From: Sorex araneus | Lineage: Eukaryota; Chordata; Mammalia; Eulipotyphla; Soricidae | Direction: 5' to 3' | Length of the DNA stretch: 64,000 nucleotides | Assembly (NCBI RefSeq): GCF_027595985.1 | Contig: NC_073302.1 | Coordinates: forward strand, 98,977,234-99,041,233 | Shown here: positions 34,930 through 47,339 of the stretch, in pieces | Numbering within the stretch: the first letter of the stretch is position 1 | How the letters are laid out: each line of letters begins with the position of its first letter | The notes under the pieces: generated by a model | The model's database searches: none | What the model was told of the DNA's origin: nothing | Seen by the model: only the letters and a program-made list of their open reading frames with translations | Position numbers and translations under genes: made by a program

Positions 34930-35215
34930 TTTTTTTTTAAAAAATATTTTATTAGTGAATCATCATGAGGTACAGTTACAGACTTACAAACTTTGGTGCT
35001 TGTGTTTCAGTCACACAATGATGGCATACCCATCCCTCCACCAGTGCCCATTCTCCACCACCAATGATCCCAGCATCCCTCCACCCCCAACCCCCCACCC
35101 CACCCTGTCTCTGTGGCTGGAAGGTTTTACCTCTATACAACCACAATAACATGAAGAAACAGCACAAATCTCCATTGCGAGGAGAGGACGAAGAAAAGAG
35201 GCCTCTGCAATTATT
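34930..35215 (-). mobile_element. Rearranged L1: 3' UTR joined to an inverted ORF1 start
   Basis: 34930-35125 is the L1 3' end on minus (poly-T start, 'tcatgaggtacagttacaga', 'tccctccaccagtgcccat'). From about 35130 the orientation is plus and the sequence is the start of ORF1 with upstream bases (tgaagaaacagcacaaatct). A 3' end joined to an inverted, far upstream piece implies twin priming with internal deletion. It sits only about 400 bp inside intron 1 of SEPTIN10. Confidence 0.78.
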
Positions 35216-36590
35216 TTTATTACGGTTTTGAACACATAAAACAACACAAACCCAGTGATCTCATTCAACAGTGGGATGGCCCAAATGGTCCACCATTTGG
35301 ACCTGAGGCATATTTTTGTGATTCACCCTTTTTCTTTAAAAGAATGCGTGATTTGTTTAGTATTTTTAAATTCCTTTCATGTACCCTGTTAGGTTTATCT
35401 TTGCAGATAAGTCAGTGGACCTTGATTTTCGTAATAAGTTGTTATTTGCCTTTCTCAGTTTTTCTTTAAAAGTGAGCATGAGTTCTCTAGAGGCTTCATG
35501 ATGTGCAGTGACCTCACTCTCCTGACGGCCAGTGAGTGTCTCTGTGAACACTAATCTTTACAAAGATTTCTCAGTCAGTATTTAATACAGTACATATCAA
35601 TGGCTGTTTTACAAACTGAAGCTCTTTGGGGGCCTGAGACGTGGGAAGCATGGGGAACTGCTTGTTCCAGCAGTCTTTCTAAGTTAGCAGTTTATGGTAG
35701 GAACACTTCATCTGTTGCCTGAAAGTGAGTCCCAAATGACTCACCTGGGGTTTTTAGATGTTTCGTCCTGTAGCTGGGGCTTCTTTTCACTCCATTGTCT
35801 TTTAGAGAAGTCTCAGTTTTAGTGTCCGAACTGTCTTGTTACAGTATTGTGTGCATATGTGACTGAGGAAAATGTTTTTAATACATGTATATATACTTCT
35901 TGTCCAGAGAGTAGTCTTTAAAATCAAGTTTGTTCATGAGAGCACTACTTTTAATTTATGTTTAATTTTCTTTTGCAATGATAAGAGAGCTTTACTTTTT
36001 GAGTAGAACTTTTGGAGGCAATTGTAGGTTTATGTGTAATTGCAGGAAATAACATTCCCTTTGGCCCTTACCCTTCCTCTTCAGTTACAGCATCTTGATA
36101 ACCCATAGCACAAGACACTTCCAGGGCTTTGCTATTATGAAGACAGAGAATTTCCCATTACCACCAGAGTAATTCAGGTTGCCTTTTTAAGGCCACGGCC
36201 ACCTCCTCAATTCTGGACTAGTGGTAATCTGCTGTTTTCACTTAGTTTTTACTATTTTACACAAGGTCTAACCTTTTATGATGGGTTTTTGTTGTGGTTT
36301 TTCTTTTTCTTTTTGCTTTCACACAGCATACTTTTCTGGAGAATCATTTAGGTTGGTTCCTTTTAACTACTGAATCTGGTATAGATGTTCTACACTAAGT
36401 AACATCTAGATTTTTTCCATTGCTAGACTATTAATAAATAAATAAAAAAGCTACTCTACACATACAATACAGTGTAAACCTAAGTCTTCAGTTCTTTGAG
36501 AAAAATGCCCAGGAATATAGTGTCTGAGTCATCTGGTAGTTATATTCATAGTTTTATAAGAAACTGCTAGACTTTCCCCAGACTCTTTTA
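35216..36590. other. Intron sequence with old antisense LINE at the right end
   Basis: 35216-36230 shows nothing recognised. 36230-36590 contains phrases typical of the antisense 3' part of old L1s ('aggttggttccttttaacta', 'attttttccattgctagact'). Confidence 0.4.
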
Positions 36591-36814
36591 CTGTTTTAAA
36601 TTTATCTTTTTAAAATAAAACACCATGATTTACAAAGCATTTCATAGCTGAGTTTTAGGCATACCATGTTCTAGTACCAGCCCTACCACCAGTGTCAACT
36701 TCTCCCCCCATAGTGTCCCTACATACCTCCAACTCCCCTCTGCGTCTTTGACAGATACATTTTTAAGTTTGGTCATTGTAGTTTGAACTTCATGTTTTCA
36801 TTGTTGTTGACAGC

Positions 36815-37370
36815 AATTTGGATCTATAGCTAGACCACCTCTACTCATGGCTGCTTCTCCCAGGAGGGAGCCAGAAATGAGGCTCTCATACCCCTGTCAC
36901 CAGACTCCGCACCAGGCTGTTTTTACTCGGGGCGCCCCAGAGGAGGCTGGGTGAGAGTCCTCCCCGCCCCAGGGGACCCAGCCCTGGCAGCTACCTCCAC
37001 AACCCAACCACTGCCACACTCCAGGCCGCTTTCCACATGCTCAGGCCGAGCCTCACACTTGAGTGAACGTAGTGTTGTGTGACACATCATCATAGAGGAA
37101 AATAAATATGTATGACTCTCGGAGACCTTAGCAAGCTACAGAGAGTGTCCTGCCTGCACAGCAGGGCCCGGCAAGCTCCCTGTGGCATATTCAATATGCC
37201 AAAAACAGTAACAATAACATTCCCCTGACCCTGAAAGAGCCTCCAATCGGGAAAGATGAGTAAGGAGCGGCTGCTAAAATCTCAGGGCTAGGACAAGTGG
37301 AGACGTTACTGGTGCCTGCTTGAGTAAATCGATGAACAATGAGTTGACCGTGATGACTGTGACCGTGACC
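36815..37370 (+). mobile_element. RTE-tailed composite element with GC-rich module
   Basis: Order on plus: GC-rich module (about 36830-37080, 'cactgccacactccaggccg', 'tgctcaggccgagcctcac'), core (37115-37215), an RTE-5'-like segment (37218-37300, 'cctgaaagagcctccaatcg', 'gctgctaaaatctcagggct'), then the RTE 3' end ('ggagacgttactggtgcctg', 'gagtaaatcgatgaacaatg'). It is related to the elements at 45993-46588 and 60703-61715. Confidence 0.75.
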
Positions 37371-38039
37371 ATTATACCACCTCTACACCACCCGTGTACC
37401 TGAGACCCTTAATGCTGCCCCTCCCCACCCCCTATCTGCTGCTTCTGACTCCCCACCACGGTTTCTTCCTTCCATGTCCTCCTCCCTATACTCCTGTACT
37501 CTGGGATCAGGGGTGATTTGGGTCCCCACCTTTTTACTATATTGCATTCCCTGGGGCAGTTACTTTATAAACTACAGATAAACAAGATCATCCTGTGTTT
37601 GTTTTTCTTCTTGTTTTCTTCACTTACCAGGTCTTCCAGTTCCATTCAAGTTGCATTAAATTTCATAATTCCATCATTCCTGGCAGCTGCATAGAATTTC
37701 ATTGTGTATATATACCACATCTTTATAATCTACTCATCTATTGTTGTACACTGAAGTTCATATTGTAGCTACTGTACTAAATGCTGCAGTACATGACGGT
37801 GGACTTATGTCCCATATGGACTTTTGAATGATGTTTGTATGTCCTGGGGGAAGCTACTCAGAGTGGAATTGCTTGGTCGTATGGCAGCTCAATTCTTAGA
37901 TTTTTGAGCAATCTCCGTGTTATTTTCCATAATACCCTAGAGTCTGTGCACCAATTTCCTAGGTGTTCGTGTTCTGGTATAGGCATTCTGGATATGTAGT
38001 GATACTATATTGTGTTGAGTTTTGTTTGTTGTTTTGTGT

Positions 38040-38252
38040 TTCTAGGAGTCAAATCAAGGGCCTCACACATGCAAGGCTAAGTCACATCCCAGCCCTCACA
38101 CCCAGAGATGCTCAAGGGTTACTCCTGGTTCTGCACTCAGGAATTACTCTTGATGGTGCTCAGGGGACCAGATGGGATCCTGGGGATCAAACCAGGGTCG
38201 GCTAAAGGGATGGCAAACACCCTACTCACTATACTATCACTCAGGCCCCTAA
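38040..38252 (-). mobile_element. SOR-type SINE
   Basis: A minus-strand copy: 'ctcaagggttactcctggtt', 'tggggatcaaaccagggtcg' (B box reversed), 'ctatactatcactcaggccc' (head reversed). The leftmost 60 bases may be a second, older SINE piece. Confidence 0.82.
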
Positions 38253-38340
38253 CTTGCATTTCTTTAATGACTAATGATGCCAGATATCATTTCATGTGCT
38301 TATTTGCCATCTACATATTCTCTGGTAAAACAGTCTTCAA

Positions 38341-39480
38341 ACTTTTTTTTAATTAATAACTTTGCCTTTACTGAATCATTTTATGTTTGAACTTTGTATA
38401 AACACCATGCTTTACAGAATTGTTCATTATATAGTTGTTCCAGATATCAGTGTTCCAATACCAGTCCCACAGTCAACATGACCTTCCTCCAGCAAATGTC
38501 CTCAGTTTTCCCAAGCTACCTCTTAGGAGGAACAAAATAATTATTTTATATTGCTTGTTACAGCATGTGTCTCACAATGGTGTTACTGAAGTCATTGAGA
38601 ATTTACTGAGCTTTGGGTGCTAGTTCAGCCTTCTGTGTTGTTTTTCGTTGTTATATTCCATTGTGCATATATACCACATCGTTATGACCCACCAATCTGT
38701 TGTCAGACATCTAGGTTGGTTCCAAATCTTAGCTATTGTACTGAGTGCTGCAATGAATAGTGGTGTGCATATGTCCTTTTGAATGAATCATGTTAAATGA
38801 AGCAAGACGGAAGGGTGAACACAGGATGATATCACTTACGTGAGGTATTTAGAGTAACTGGCTGAAAAAATACAATGGTTTAAAGAGGGGGTACCTGATC
38901 ACCCTTTAGCCCCAGAGTGTAGGGAAGAGAAGGAATGAAACAGAGTGAAGAGGAAGGGGAAAAATGATGGGTGAGAAGCAGCAGGGGCAGGGTGAGGGGC
39001 ATTCAGGTCATTCAGTGGAGTTAAGGAATGATAGAGTTGAATATCCAAACCAGAGTCCACAACACTGAAATCACAAGACCCAACTTTAATAACCAAGCTT
39101 AGGGCTGGAGCGATAGTGCAGCAGGTCGGGTGTTTGCCTTGCACGCGGCTGACCCTGGTTTGATTCCTCTGCCCTGCTCAGAGAGCCCAGCAAGCTACCG
39201 AGAGTATCCTGCCCTCACAGCAGAGCCTGGCAAACTCCCCGTGGCATATTCAATATGCCAAAAGCAGTAACAATAAGTCTCTCACAATGGAGACGTTATT
39301 GGTGCCTGCTTGAGCAAATCGATGAGCAACGGGATGACAGTGACAGTGACAGGAGCCTATTAAGGTGGTAGGTTGGGGCTGGGGCGGGGGTGTGGGGGAA
39401 CCGGGGAACACTGGTGGAGGGAAGCTGACAATTGTGATTTATTTTAATAAAATAAAATCTGGGAGAAAATAAACGACTTA
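38341..39480. mobile_element. L1 fragment with 5' inversion, carrying a SINE
   Basis: From 38341 to about 38785 the L1 C-terminal region runs on minus ('gtgctgcaatgaatagtggt'). At about 38786 it flips to plus ('catgttaaatgaagcaagac', 'aggatgatatcacttacgtg') and continues to an A-rich end near 39460. An RTE-tailed SINE sits inside at 39102-39351. The junction is a twin-priming type inversion. Confidence 0.72.
39102..39351 (+). mobile_element. RTE-tailed SINE, well preserved
   Basis: The clearest copy: gggctggagcgatagtgcag head, 'gaccctggtttgattcctct' B-box region, 'gagagcccagcaagctaccg' core, 'tatgccaaaagcagtaacaa', 'ggagacgttattggtgcctg', 'gagcaaatcgatgagcaacg' and a tandem tail (tgacagtgacagtgacag). 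Confidence 0.92.
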
Positions 39481-41127
39481 GTGAGCTTCTGTACAACTTT
39501 TCATCCAATTTTGGATAGTCTGGACTGTGAAATTGGGAGAATTTGTGCAGCCCATATGCTCCAGGATCTGTGGAACTGTGATGACCAGCTGCTTGCTTTT
39601 TCTTTGAGATTAGTCGTGGAGCAGGGCCCAGGGTGGGTGGGTCGCCTGGCCTTCAGCTCCAGAGATCTGAGCCAGAGACCACTACCTGAGATGACTCAGC
39701 AAAAGTGTCTCTCTCCTTTCTAAAAAATTAAAGCTGTAATTTGCTTCACACTGATTTACAAAGTTAAAAAGTTACTCAGATTGTTTCAGGTGTGCCATAT
39801 TCCTGCATCAGTCCCTTCACCAGTGTCCACTTCTCTCCACAAGTGTGCCCAGTCCCCCCCAACCTGCCTTTTTGCCTCCATTGTTGGCTTAGTGCTCCCT
39901 TCTCTGAACAGTGCTTCCACCCCACCTGTCCCAGTGGTAAACTTCCTCCTGAAGACCATTCTCGTGTTCTTCTTCACTGCCTTCGGGCATTTGCTCTTTG
40001 CCCTACTGTTTATATCCTGCATTGAGAGAGATTGCTCTATGTCTGCCCCTCGGACCCTGACTCACTTCACACTGCATGATAATCTCCAGCTCCATTCACA
40101 CAGCAGCAAATTGCCTGGCTTCATCTTTCTCACTGCTGAGTGACACCTCATTGCGTATATGTGTCATCATTTCCTTATCCAGTCATCTCTGTACTTGGAC
40201 AAGTGGACTGCTTCCAGCTTTTGACTCTTGTGAATAGTGCTGCAGTGAACAGAGTAGTGCAGATATGTTTTTCTGCATCTTGTGTTTGGGCCTGTGAGGT
40301 ATGTTCCCAGGACTGACTTGCTAGACCATGTGGAAGTTCACCAGTTGACATCTCAGCAGCAGTGAATGAGGGTCCATTTTCCCCACATCCATACCAGCGA
40401 TGGTTATTCTTTTTGATGTATGCCGGTCTCTATGATGTGAACCAATATCTCATTGTTTTGATTTGCATTTCCATGATGATTAGTGATGCAGAGTATATTT
40501 TTCATTTGCTGTTTTGCAATTTTATGTCTTCTTTGAAGAAGTTTCTATTTATCTCTTCTACCTGAATTTTGATGGGATGGATGTTTATAGTATGTTTTGT
40601 CTTAGATATTAACCATTTATCCAGTTAGTATTGGGTAAATAATTTCTTCCAATTGCTGTTGTGCCTTTATATTTTGGTCACTATTTCCTTTCAGGTGTTG
40701 AAGCTTCTTAATTTAATGTACTCAAATTTGCTTATCTTTGCTCCCACTTGTTTGACCAGTGGCATAGCATCCTTGAAGATGCCTCTAGCTTCAGTGTCAT
40801 GGAGAGTTCTGTTATGTTTTACTCAATGTAATTTACAGATTCAAGTCTGAAAATCATTTTTAGTTTAATTTTGTGCATGGTGTTAGAAAGATGTCTGAGT
40901 TATTTATTTTTGCATGTAGTTGACAGTTTTCCCAACACTACTTGTTGAGGAAGCTTTCCTTGCTCCGCTTCATATCTTTTGCTCCTTTATCAAAGATTAA
41001 CTGATCATATACCTTAGGATCTTTCTCTGGATTCTCAATTCTAGTCCATTGATATGAGTCTGTCCTATTCCAGTACCATGTTGTTTTAATTACTATTACT
41101 TTGTAGTACAGTTTAAAGTTGAGGAGA

Positions 41128-41453
41128 CAGAAGTGGAAAACAAATTATCAAATGCTTCCTTTCCAGCAGGTCTGACTTTGGGGGGTGGAAACTCCAAACA
41201 ATAATAGTGAGTTTTTGTTGAATGTAATCAAAGTAAAGAGAAAGTAAAGTGAAATTTGTCAGCTACACAGGTGGGGTGGGGGGCTGAGGGGGTGGGGGAA
41301 GGTTTACTGTGGTTCTTGGTGGTGGAATGAATATGTGCACTGGTGAAGGGATAGGTGTTCGAACATTGTGTAACTGAGACTTAAGTCTGAAAGCTTTGTA
41401 ACTTTCCACATGGTGATTCAATAAAAAAAAAAATAAATAAATAATAAAAAAAT
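41128..41453 (+). mobile_element. L1 3' end inserted into the old L1
   Basis: The target duplication aaagttgaggaga lies at 41115-41127 and 41454-41466. The insert is the L1 3' UTR in plus orientation, with the G-rich tract (ggtggggtggggggctgagg), 'gaaagctttgtaactttcca' and an A-rich tail. Confidence 0.93.
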
Positions 41454-42218
41454 AAAGTTGAGGAGAGTGATGCTTCACATCTTTTGCCCAAGGATTTCTT
41501 GGCCATTGAGGGGTGGTTTGGTTCCATATGAGTTTTAGTAGTGTTTGATCTATTTCTTTGTTATTTCTTTAAGTATACATATAGGGACTGCCTTGAATTT
41601 GTGTAATGCTTTGGGGATTTTCATCATTTTGATGATGTTAATCCTCCCAGTGGGGATGTTCCCTTTTTCTTGTTCCCACTTCCTTGTGTCCTCTTATATT
41701 TCTTTGCAATGTTTTATAGTTTCATTTGTATAAGTCCTTTGTTTCTTTTGATAAAATGGTTCCTAAATACTTCATTTTCTAAAGCAGAATTGTGAATGTA
41801 ATTTTTCTTAAAGTTTTCTTTCTTCGTTTCCATTATTTACATACAGGAAAACTCCATGAATTTTTTGAAGTGGTTTTGTAGCCTACAACTTTACTACATG
41901 AATCCCTTATTGGATCTTTTATTTGGTAGAGTCTTGAGGGATTTCTAAGTATAGTATTAAGTATTATGTCATTTGCAAATTATGAGAGTTTGACTTCTTT
42001 TCCCTTTTCCTATCTGAATGCCCTTAATACCTTTTTTTTTTTTTGCTAATTGGTAGAGCAGGTGAGAGAAGTGGTGAGAATAGGCGACTATGTCTTGTGC
42101 CTAATCTTAGAGGGAAGGTTTTGGTTTTTCCCCATTGAGAGTAATGCTTGCTGTGGGCTTGTGGTAAACGGCTTTGACTCTGTTGAGGGAAGTTTTTTCA
42201 ACTCCTATTTTCTTGAGA

Positions 42219-42475
<257 letters not shown>

Positions 42476-42576
42476 AATCATGACTGGGTGCTGAATCTTG
42501 TATGCTTTCTCTGCATTTATTGATGTGATTAGATTTTTATATTTTTCTCATTTATAGGGTACATTTTATTTATTGA

Positions 42577-42824
42577 CTTGTGGATCGATAGCACAGCAGG
42601 TAGGGCGTTTGCCTTGCATGCGGCCGATCCGGGTTTGATTTCTCCATTCCTCTCGGAGAGCCCAGCAAGCTGTCGAGAGTATCCTGCCAACACGGCAGAG
42701 CCTGGTCAGCTACCCGTGGTGTATTCGATATGCCATAAACAGTAGCAACAAGTCTCACAGTGGAGACATTACTGGTGCCCACTTGAGCAAATGGATGAAC
42801 AACAGTGCTTCAGTGCTATAGTAT
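42577..42824 (+). mobile_element. RTE-tailed SINE
   Basis: The head 'tggatcgatagcacagcagg', B box 'gatccgggtttgatttctcc', core 'gagagcccagcaagctgtcg', 'tcgatatgccataaacagta', and the RTE end 'ggagacattactggtgccca', 'gagcaaatggatgaacaaca'. It interrupts the old L1. Confidence 0.9.
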
Positions 42825-43928
42825 GTTAAACCAACCTTGCATTCCGGGATGAATCATACTAGGCCCTGGTGTATGACCTTTGTTGATGTGTTTGTTGGAT
42901 TTGATTTACTAGTGTTTTTTTGAAAACCTTCAGGGGTATTGATCTGTAATTTCTGTTACAGAAAAGGGCAGCACAAAGCTGTCTCTGTTTTAGCATCAGG
43001 TTAGTGTTTGCCTCACAGAAACTAGGTCTGTTTTCCTGTCTTTGATTTTCTGCAAGAGTCTGAAAAGGATTGGTCTTTTGTTATTGTTTTTGGGGCACAT
43101 CTTGCTCAGGTGTTCTCTGTCCTCTTGACTCAACCTTGGAGTTTATAGGAGTCCAAGAATTTGTCCATTTTTTTCTAGGTTCTTTTGTTTCATGACATAA
43201 AGATTTTCATTGTCTGAGAATCCTTTAAATTTCTTTGGTATCTATTGTGATGTCACCTCTTTCATTTAGAATTTGGTTTATTAGAGTTCTCTCTATCTCT
43301 CTGTGAGTATTGCTAGTGATTTCTTATCTTGTTTATTTTTTTTTCCAAATAAATAGCTTTAGTTTCATTAATCTTTTGGATTGTACTTTCAGATTCAAAT
43401 TCGTTAATCTCTGCTTGAAGTTTTATTATTTCCTTCCTTCTTCCTGCTTTGGGTTCTTTTTATTGGTCTCTGTCCAATTTCTTCAGCTCTGCAGTTAGGA
43501 TATTTATGTGGGCCCTTTTTCCTTCCTGGTGAATGCTTGCAGAGCTATGAACTTTCCTCTTGACACCACTTTTGTTTGTCTCATAAGTTCTGGTAGCCTG
43601 TGCCATCATTTTTGTTTGTTTCCTGGAATATCTTGATTTCTTTTCATTTCCTCTTTGACCCACTGGTTGTTAGTGTTTGGTTTTCAACATTATTTCTTCA
43701 TTTCTACTTGTGATTGTGTTGTATTTTCAGTACATCATGATCTGAAAAAATAAGTGATATGACTTCTATCCTCTTGACTTTTATGGAGGTGTGTTTCATG
43801 GCCCAGCATATAGTCTATCTTGTGGAATGACCCATGTGCATTGGAAAAGAATGTGAGAATGTGTATTCGGCTTTTTGATGATTCAGTTGATGGTTCAGAG
43901 CCATTTATACATATATATGTTATATAAA

Positions 43929-45992
43929 GAAGACCACACCTTCTACAAGGCCATTGTTGGTGATTTTAATGCCAAGATAGGACCTAGAAAGTCACGCAAA
44001 GAACTCCACATCAGGACCCATGGCCTAGAATGGAACAAACAGGGTGAAAGAATGTCTGAGTTTATCATGTTGACTAAGACCATCCATGGTAACTCGCAGT
44101 TCCAGAAGGCTGAATCTAAATGTTGTACATGTGAGTCTCATGATGAACACTTCCACAAGAAAAATGACCACATCATATTCGATCAATGTTTTAACCTGAC
44201 TGATGTTGCTATTGCCCCAAAATTCCAAATGCGATCAGACCACACTGTCTCCTTCATGCAAAATTCTACTTCAGAGAGCAGGGAGAAAAGACTGCAAAGT
44301 TTAAGAACAGAACTCCTAGAACAGCCACCAACTGGGAGCTCTTTGGCACTACTGCAGCAATATGGGAAGATGCCATTGTTGACAACATCAACGAGGAATA
44401 TAATCAACTGGTTCAGCACCTCCAAGATTGTGTGAAGAACGCCAAGAGAGAAAGTCACAAAAAGATACCTGTCCTCGGAGACTCTCGAGTTCATTCGCCA
44501 ATGTGGTTTGGCATGAGCCTCAGGCAATCACAAGGTAACATCTGAGCATTCAAAGCTGTGCAGAGAACTCAAAGAGAGAAAAGCAGCAGTGTTGGCTGAT
44601 GCAGCAGAAGCTGGGAAAAGTATTCACATCACCCGCCTGTCCTTCACCAACTATAAGACCAAGATGACTGCCCTCCAACGTCCTGATGGATCTATCACAT
44701 CTTCCAGAAGGGCAATGGAGAAGGTTATCCATGACTTCTACTTGGATCTCTTTGATAGCCACCTGCCCACATACCAAATTCCAAAGGATGGATGGATGTT
44801 CACAGTGTTCTCCCTTCTGAAATGTGACACGCCATTTCATCAGTAAAGAAGTATACAGCACCCGGTCCAGACAAGGTCAAACCCGAACACCTGAAGAATC
44901 TGCCACCAGTACTCGTCAATACACTGGCTCGGCTCTTCACAGGCTACCTCTCTGAATGCAAGATTCCATCTCAGTGGAAAACCAGTAGGACCGTTGTGTT
45001 GTACAAGAAGGGAGACATCCACAACATCGGCAACTATTGCCCAATCTGTCTGCTGTCTGTCATCTACAAGTTGTTCACTCATGTCATCCTGAATGGAATA
45101 GGCAGAACACTAGACGAAGTACAACCATGCAAGCAATCTGGGTTCCGAAAAGGATTCAGCATGATCGACCATATCCACACGGTGACCAAGCTCATTGAGG
45201 TTTTGTGAGAGTTCAAGGTGCTGCTCTCTGTGTAACATTCATTGATTTAAAGAAGGCCTTTGATTCTGTTGAGACTGAAGTGGTCATCGAAGCCCTAGCC
45301 AAACAAGATGTTCAAACTCAATACATCACGATCCTCTGTGAGCTGTATTATGGATTCACCACCAGGATATCACCGTTTTACAAAGAAGTGATCATCTACG
45401 TAAAGAGAGGGGTTTGGCAGGGCAACACCATTTTACCAAAACTCTTCAGTGCCACCCTCGAGAATATCATGCGATGACTAGAATGGGAAGGAATGGGAGT
45501 GAAGATAGACAGTCGGCAACTACACCACCTCCACTTCACTGATGACATTGTCCTAATAACACCAAATATCAGCCAAGTGGCACAAATGGTGATTATGGGA
45601 AGATCAGACTGCAGCTGAATTTCACGAAGACAGCGTTCATGAGAAATGGACTAGTTCCTGATGTTCCATTTGCCCTCCATGGAACGAACATCTCCGAATG
45701 CAGCAGTTATGTATACCTAGGTCAAGAACTCAACATGACAAATGACCTGGTACCTGAACTGCACAGGAGGAAGAGAGCAGCATGGAACCACCTTCAAGAG
45801 CATCGAAGAAGTGGTTAAGAGGACAAAGAACCTCCGGCTTCGAGCATATCTTTTGGACTCCACTGTTCTTCCTGCACTGACATACGCCTCAGAGACCTGG
45901 GCCCTATGAAAACAGGGTGAGAACGCTATTCGGGTCTCCCAAAGAGGAATTGAAAGAGCTATGCTTGGAGTATCACGTTTCACCCAAGTATC
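43929..45992 (+). pseudogene. RTE ORF: partial endonuclease and reverse transcriptase
   Basis: Plus-strand frames, broken by stops and shifts, carry GDFNAKIGPRKSRKELHIRT near 43960, FHKKNDHIIFDQ near 44150, MTALQRPDGSITSSRRAMEK near 44660, NIGNYCPICLLSVIYKLFTH near 45025, FIDLKKAFDSVETEVVIEAL near 45240, FTDDIVLI near 45535 and LTYASETWAL near 45878. The GDFNAKIG and FTDD motifs are intact here, unlike in the copy at 18341-21580. Roughly the last 300 nt of the ORF are missing. The endonuclease start is lost by 5' truncation. Confidence 0.85.
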
Positions 45993-46588
45993 ACTATATC
46001 ATTGTCATCCCGTTCTTTGTTGATTTACTCAAGCGGTCACTACTAATGTCTCTGTTACACTCAGCCCTGAGATTTTAGCAGCCTCTCCCTACTCATCTTT
46101 CTCAAAGTTTAGAGGTTCTTTCAGGGTGAGGAGAATGAGACATTTCGTTACTATTTTTGACATGTCGAATATGCCATGTGTAGCTTGCCAGGCTTTGCCA
46201 TGTGGGCATAATACTCTCAGTAGCTTGCTGGGCTCTCTGAGAGGTACGTATATATCTGTTACTGTATTTGAGATATGAATACACCATGGAGAGCTTGCCA
46301 GGCTCTCCTGAGTGGGCAATATACTCTCGGTAGCTTGTCAGGTTCTCCAAGAGGGAGAACTAGGCTATTTGATGTCGCTTCCGAAAGTTTGGTTTTATAG
46401 TCTATGGATATTGGTCATTGATGGGATTACATGGCACTGGGGGCAGTTTCTGGGTGTACTGCCTAGCTACTGGAAAATGGGGATCTGGGTGGAAGATGCC
46501 CAATCCCAATCTGAGCAGGCTTGGAGATCTTGGCCCCGGAACCAAATGTTTTAAAAATCCAATTGCTTTTATGGGGATGGGGCTACGG
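45993..46588 (-). mobile_element. Composite RTE-tailed element, inverted inside the RTE copy
   Basis: Read on minus: GC-rich module (46580-46380), two cores (about 46350-46260 and 46240-46150), an RTE-5'-like segment (46145-46065) and the RTE 3' end (46060-45995). The same order, including the doubled core and the linking 'tatgtacata'-type sequence, is found at 60703-61715 on plus, so this is a family with a fixed structure. With the plus-strand RTE tail at 46589-46663, both ends of the block carry RTE termini in inverted orientation. Confidence 0.75.
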
Positions 46589-46664
46589 GGATGAATGGAG
46601 ACGTTACTGGTGCCCACTCAAACAAATCGTCGAATAACGGGATGACAAGTGATACAAGTGATGT

Positions 46665-46694
46665 ATACATATATTTGTGTGTATATATGTATGC

Positions 46695-46733
<39 letters not shown>

Positions 46734-46740
46734 TAGTGTG
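46665..46740. repeat. AT-rich dinucleotide repeat next to the RTE tail
   Basis: A TA/TG-rich tract with a pure TA run at about 46699-46725, followed by CA. It abuts the right target duplication of the RTE copy. Confidence 0.85.
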
Positions 46741-47339
46741 CTTAGTCCCTCTTCTACTTATTCCTTTAAATACAGACACGTAGTGTGCTTAGTCCCTTTT
46801 CTATTTATTCCTTTAAAGTCAGTTTTTCTTGCTGAGTTTTACTCTGGTTGATCTATGGAAAGGTAACAGAGCAGTGTTGAAGTCTCCAATGACTTACCAT
46901 GTTGCTTTCAATGTCTTCCTTCTAGTCTACTATCTGTTGTTTGAAGTATTTTGCTTGTCCTTTGGTAGGTGTATATGTGTTTAGCATTGTGAGTTCTTTT
47001 AGTGTAATCATTAAGAAATGACCAGCTCTGTCACACAGCTTTTTTAAGCCTGAAGTCTGTGTTATGTGTGGCCACTCCTATCCTTTGGAGGGAGTTTTTT
47101 GCTTCAATATTGTCTTCTAATCCTTTGCTTTAAGTCTGTATTTTCTCTTACTGTTCAAATGTGTTTCCTGTACACAACAGAGGTTGGATTCAATTTTCTA
47201 ATCCATCCTGTCATTCCATGTCATTCCAGTGGTACACTTAGGCCACTGGCATTAAGTGAAATTGTTATCATGGAGTTTTTGTGACATCTTTCAGTAGAAA
47301 TTTGACATGTTTGTGAGATTTTCCTTGTTTTAAAGAAGG

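Larger units (their letters stand above)
36591..38340 (-). mobile_element. Old L1 3' region, interrupted
   Basis: Minus-strand L1 3' UTR (36600-36810) and ORF2 C-terminal region (37380-38030, 'atttcattgtgtatatatac', 'gtactaaatgctgcagtaca'), continuing at 38255-38340. It is split by an RTE-tailed composite (36815-37370) and a SOR SINE (38040-38252), so it predates both. Confidence 0.75.
43917..46663 (+). mobile_element. 5'-truncated RTE copy with target duplication and rearranged 3' part
   Basis: The 11-bp repeat tatacatatat at 43906-43916 and 46664-46674 brackets the insertion in the old L1. Inside, plus-strand RTE sequence runs from the end of the endonuclease (EEDHTFYKAIVGDFNAKIG near 43930) through the RT (active-site block FTDDIVLIT near 45535) to a break near 45992. 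The true RTE 3' end appears only at 46589-46663 ('ggagacgttactggtgccca', then gatgacaagtgatacaagtg). Between them lies an inverted composite element. Confidence 0.85.
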
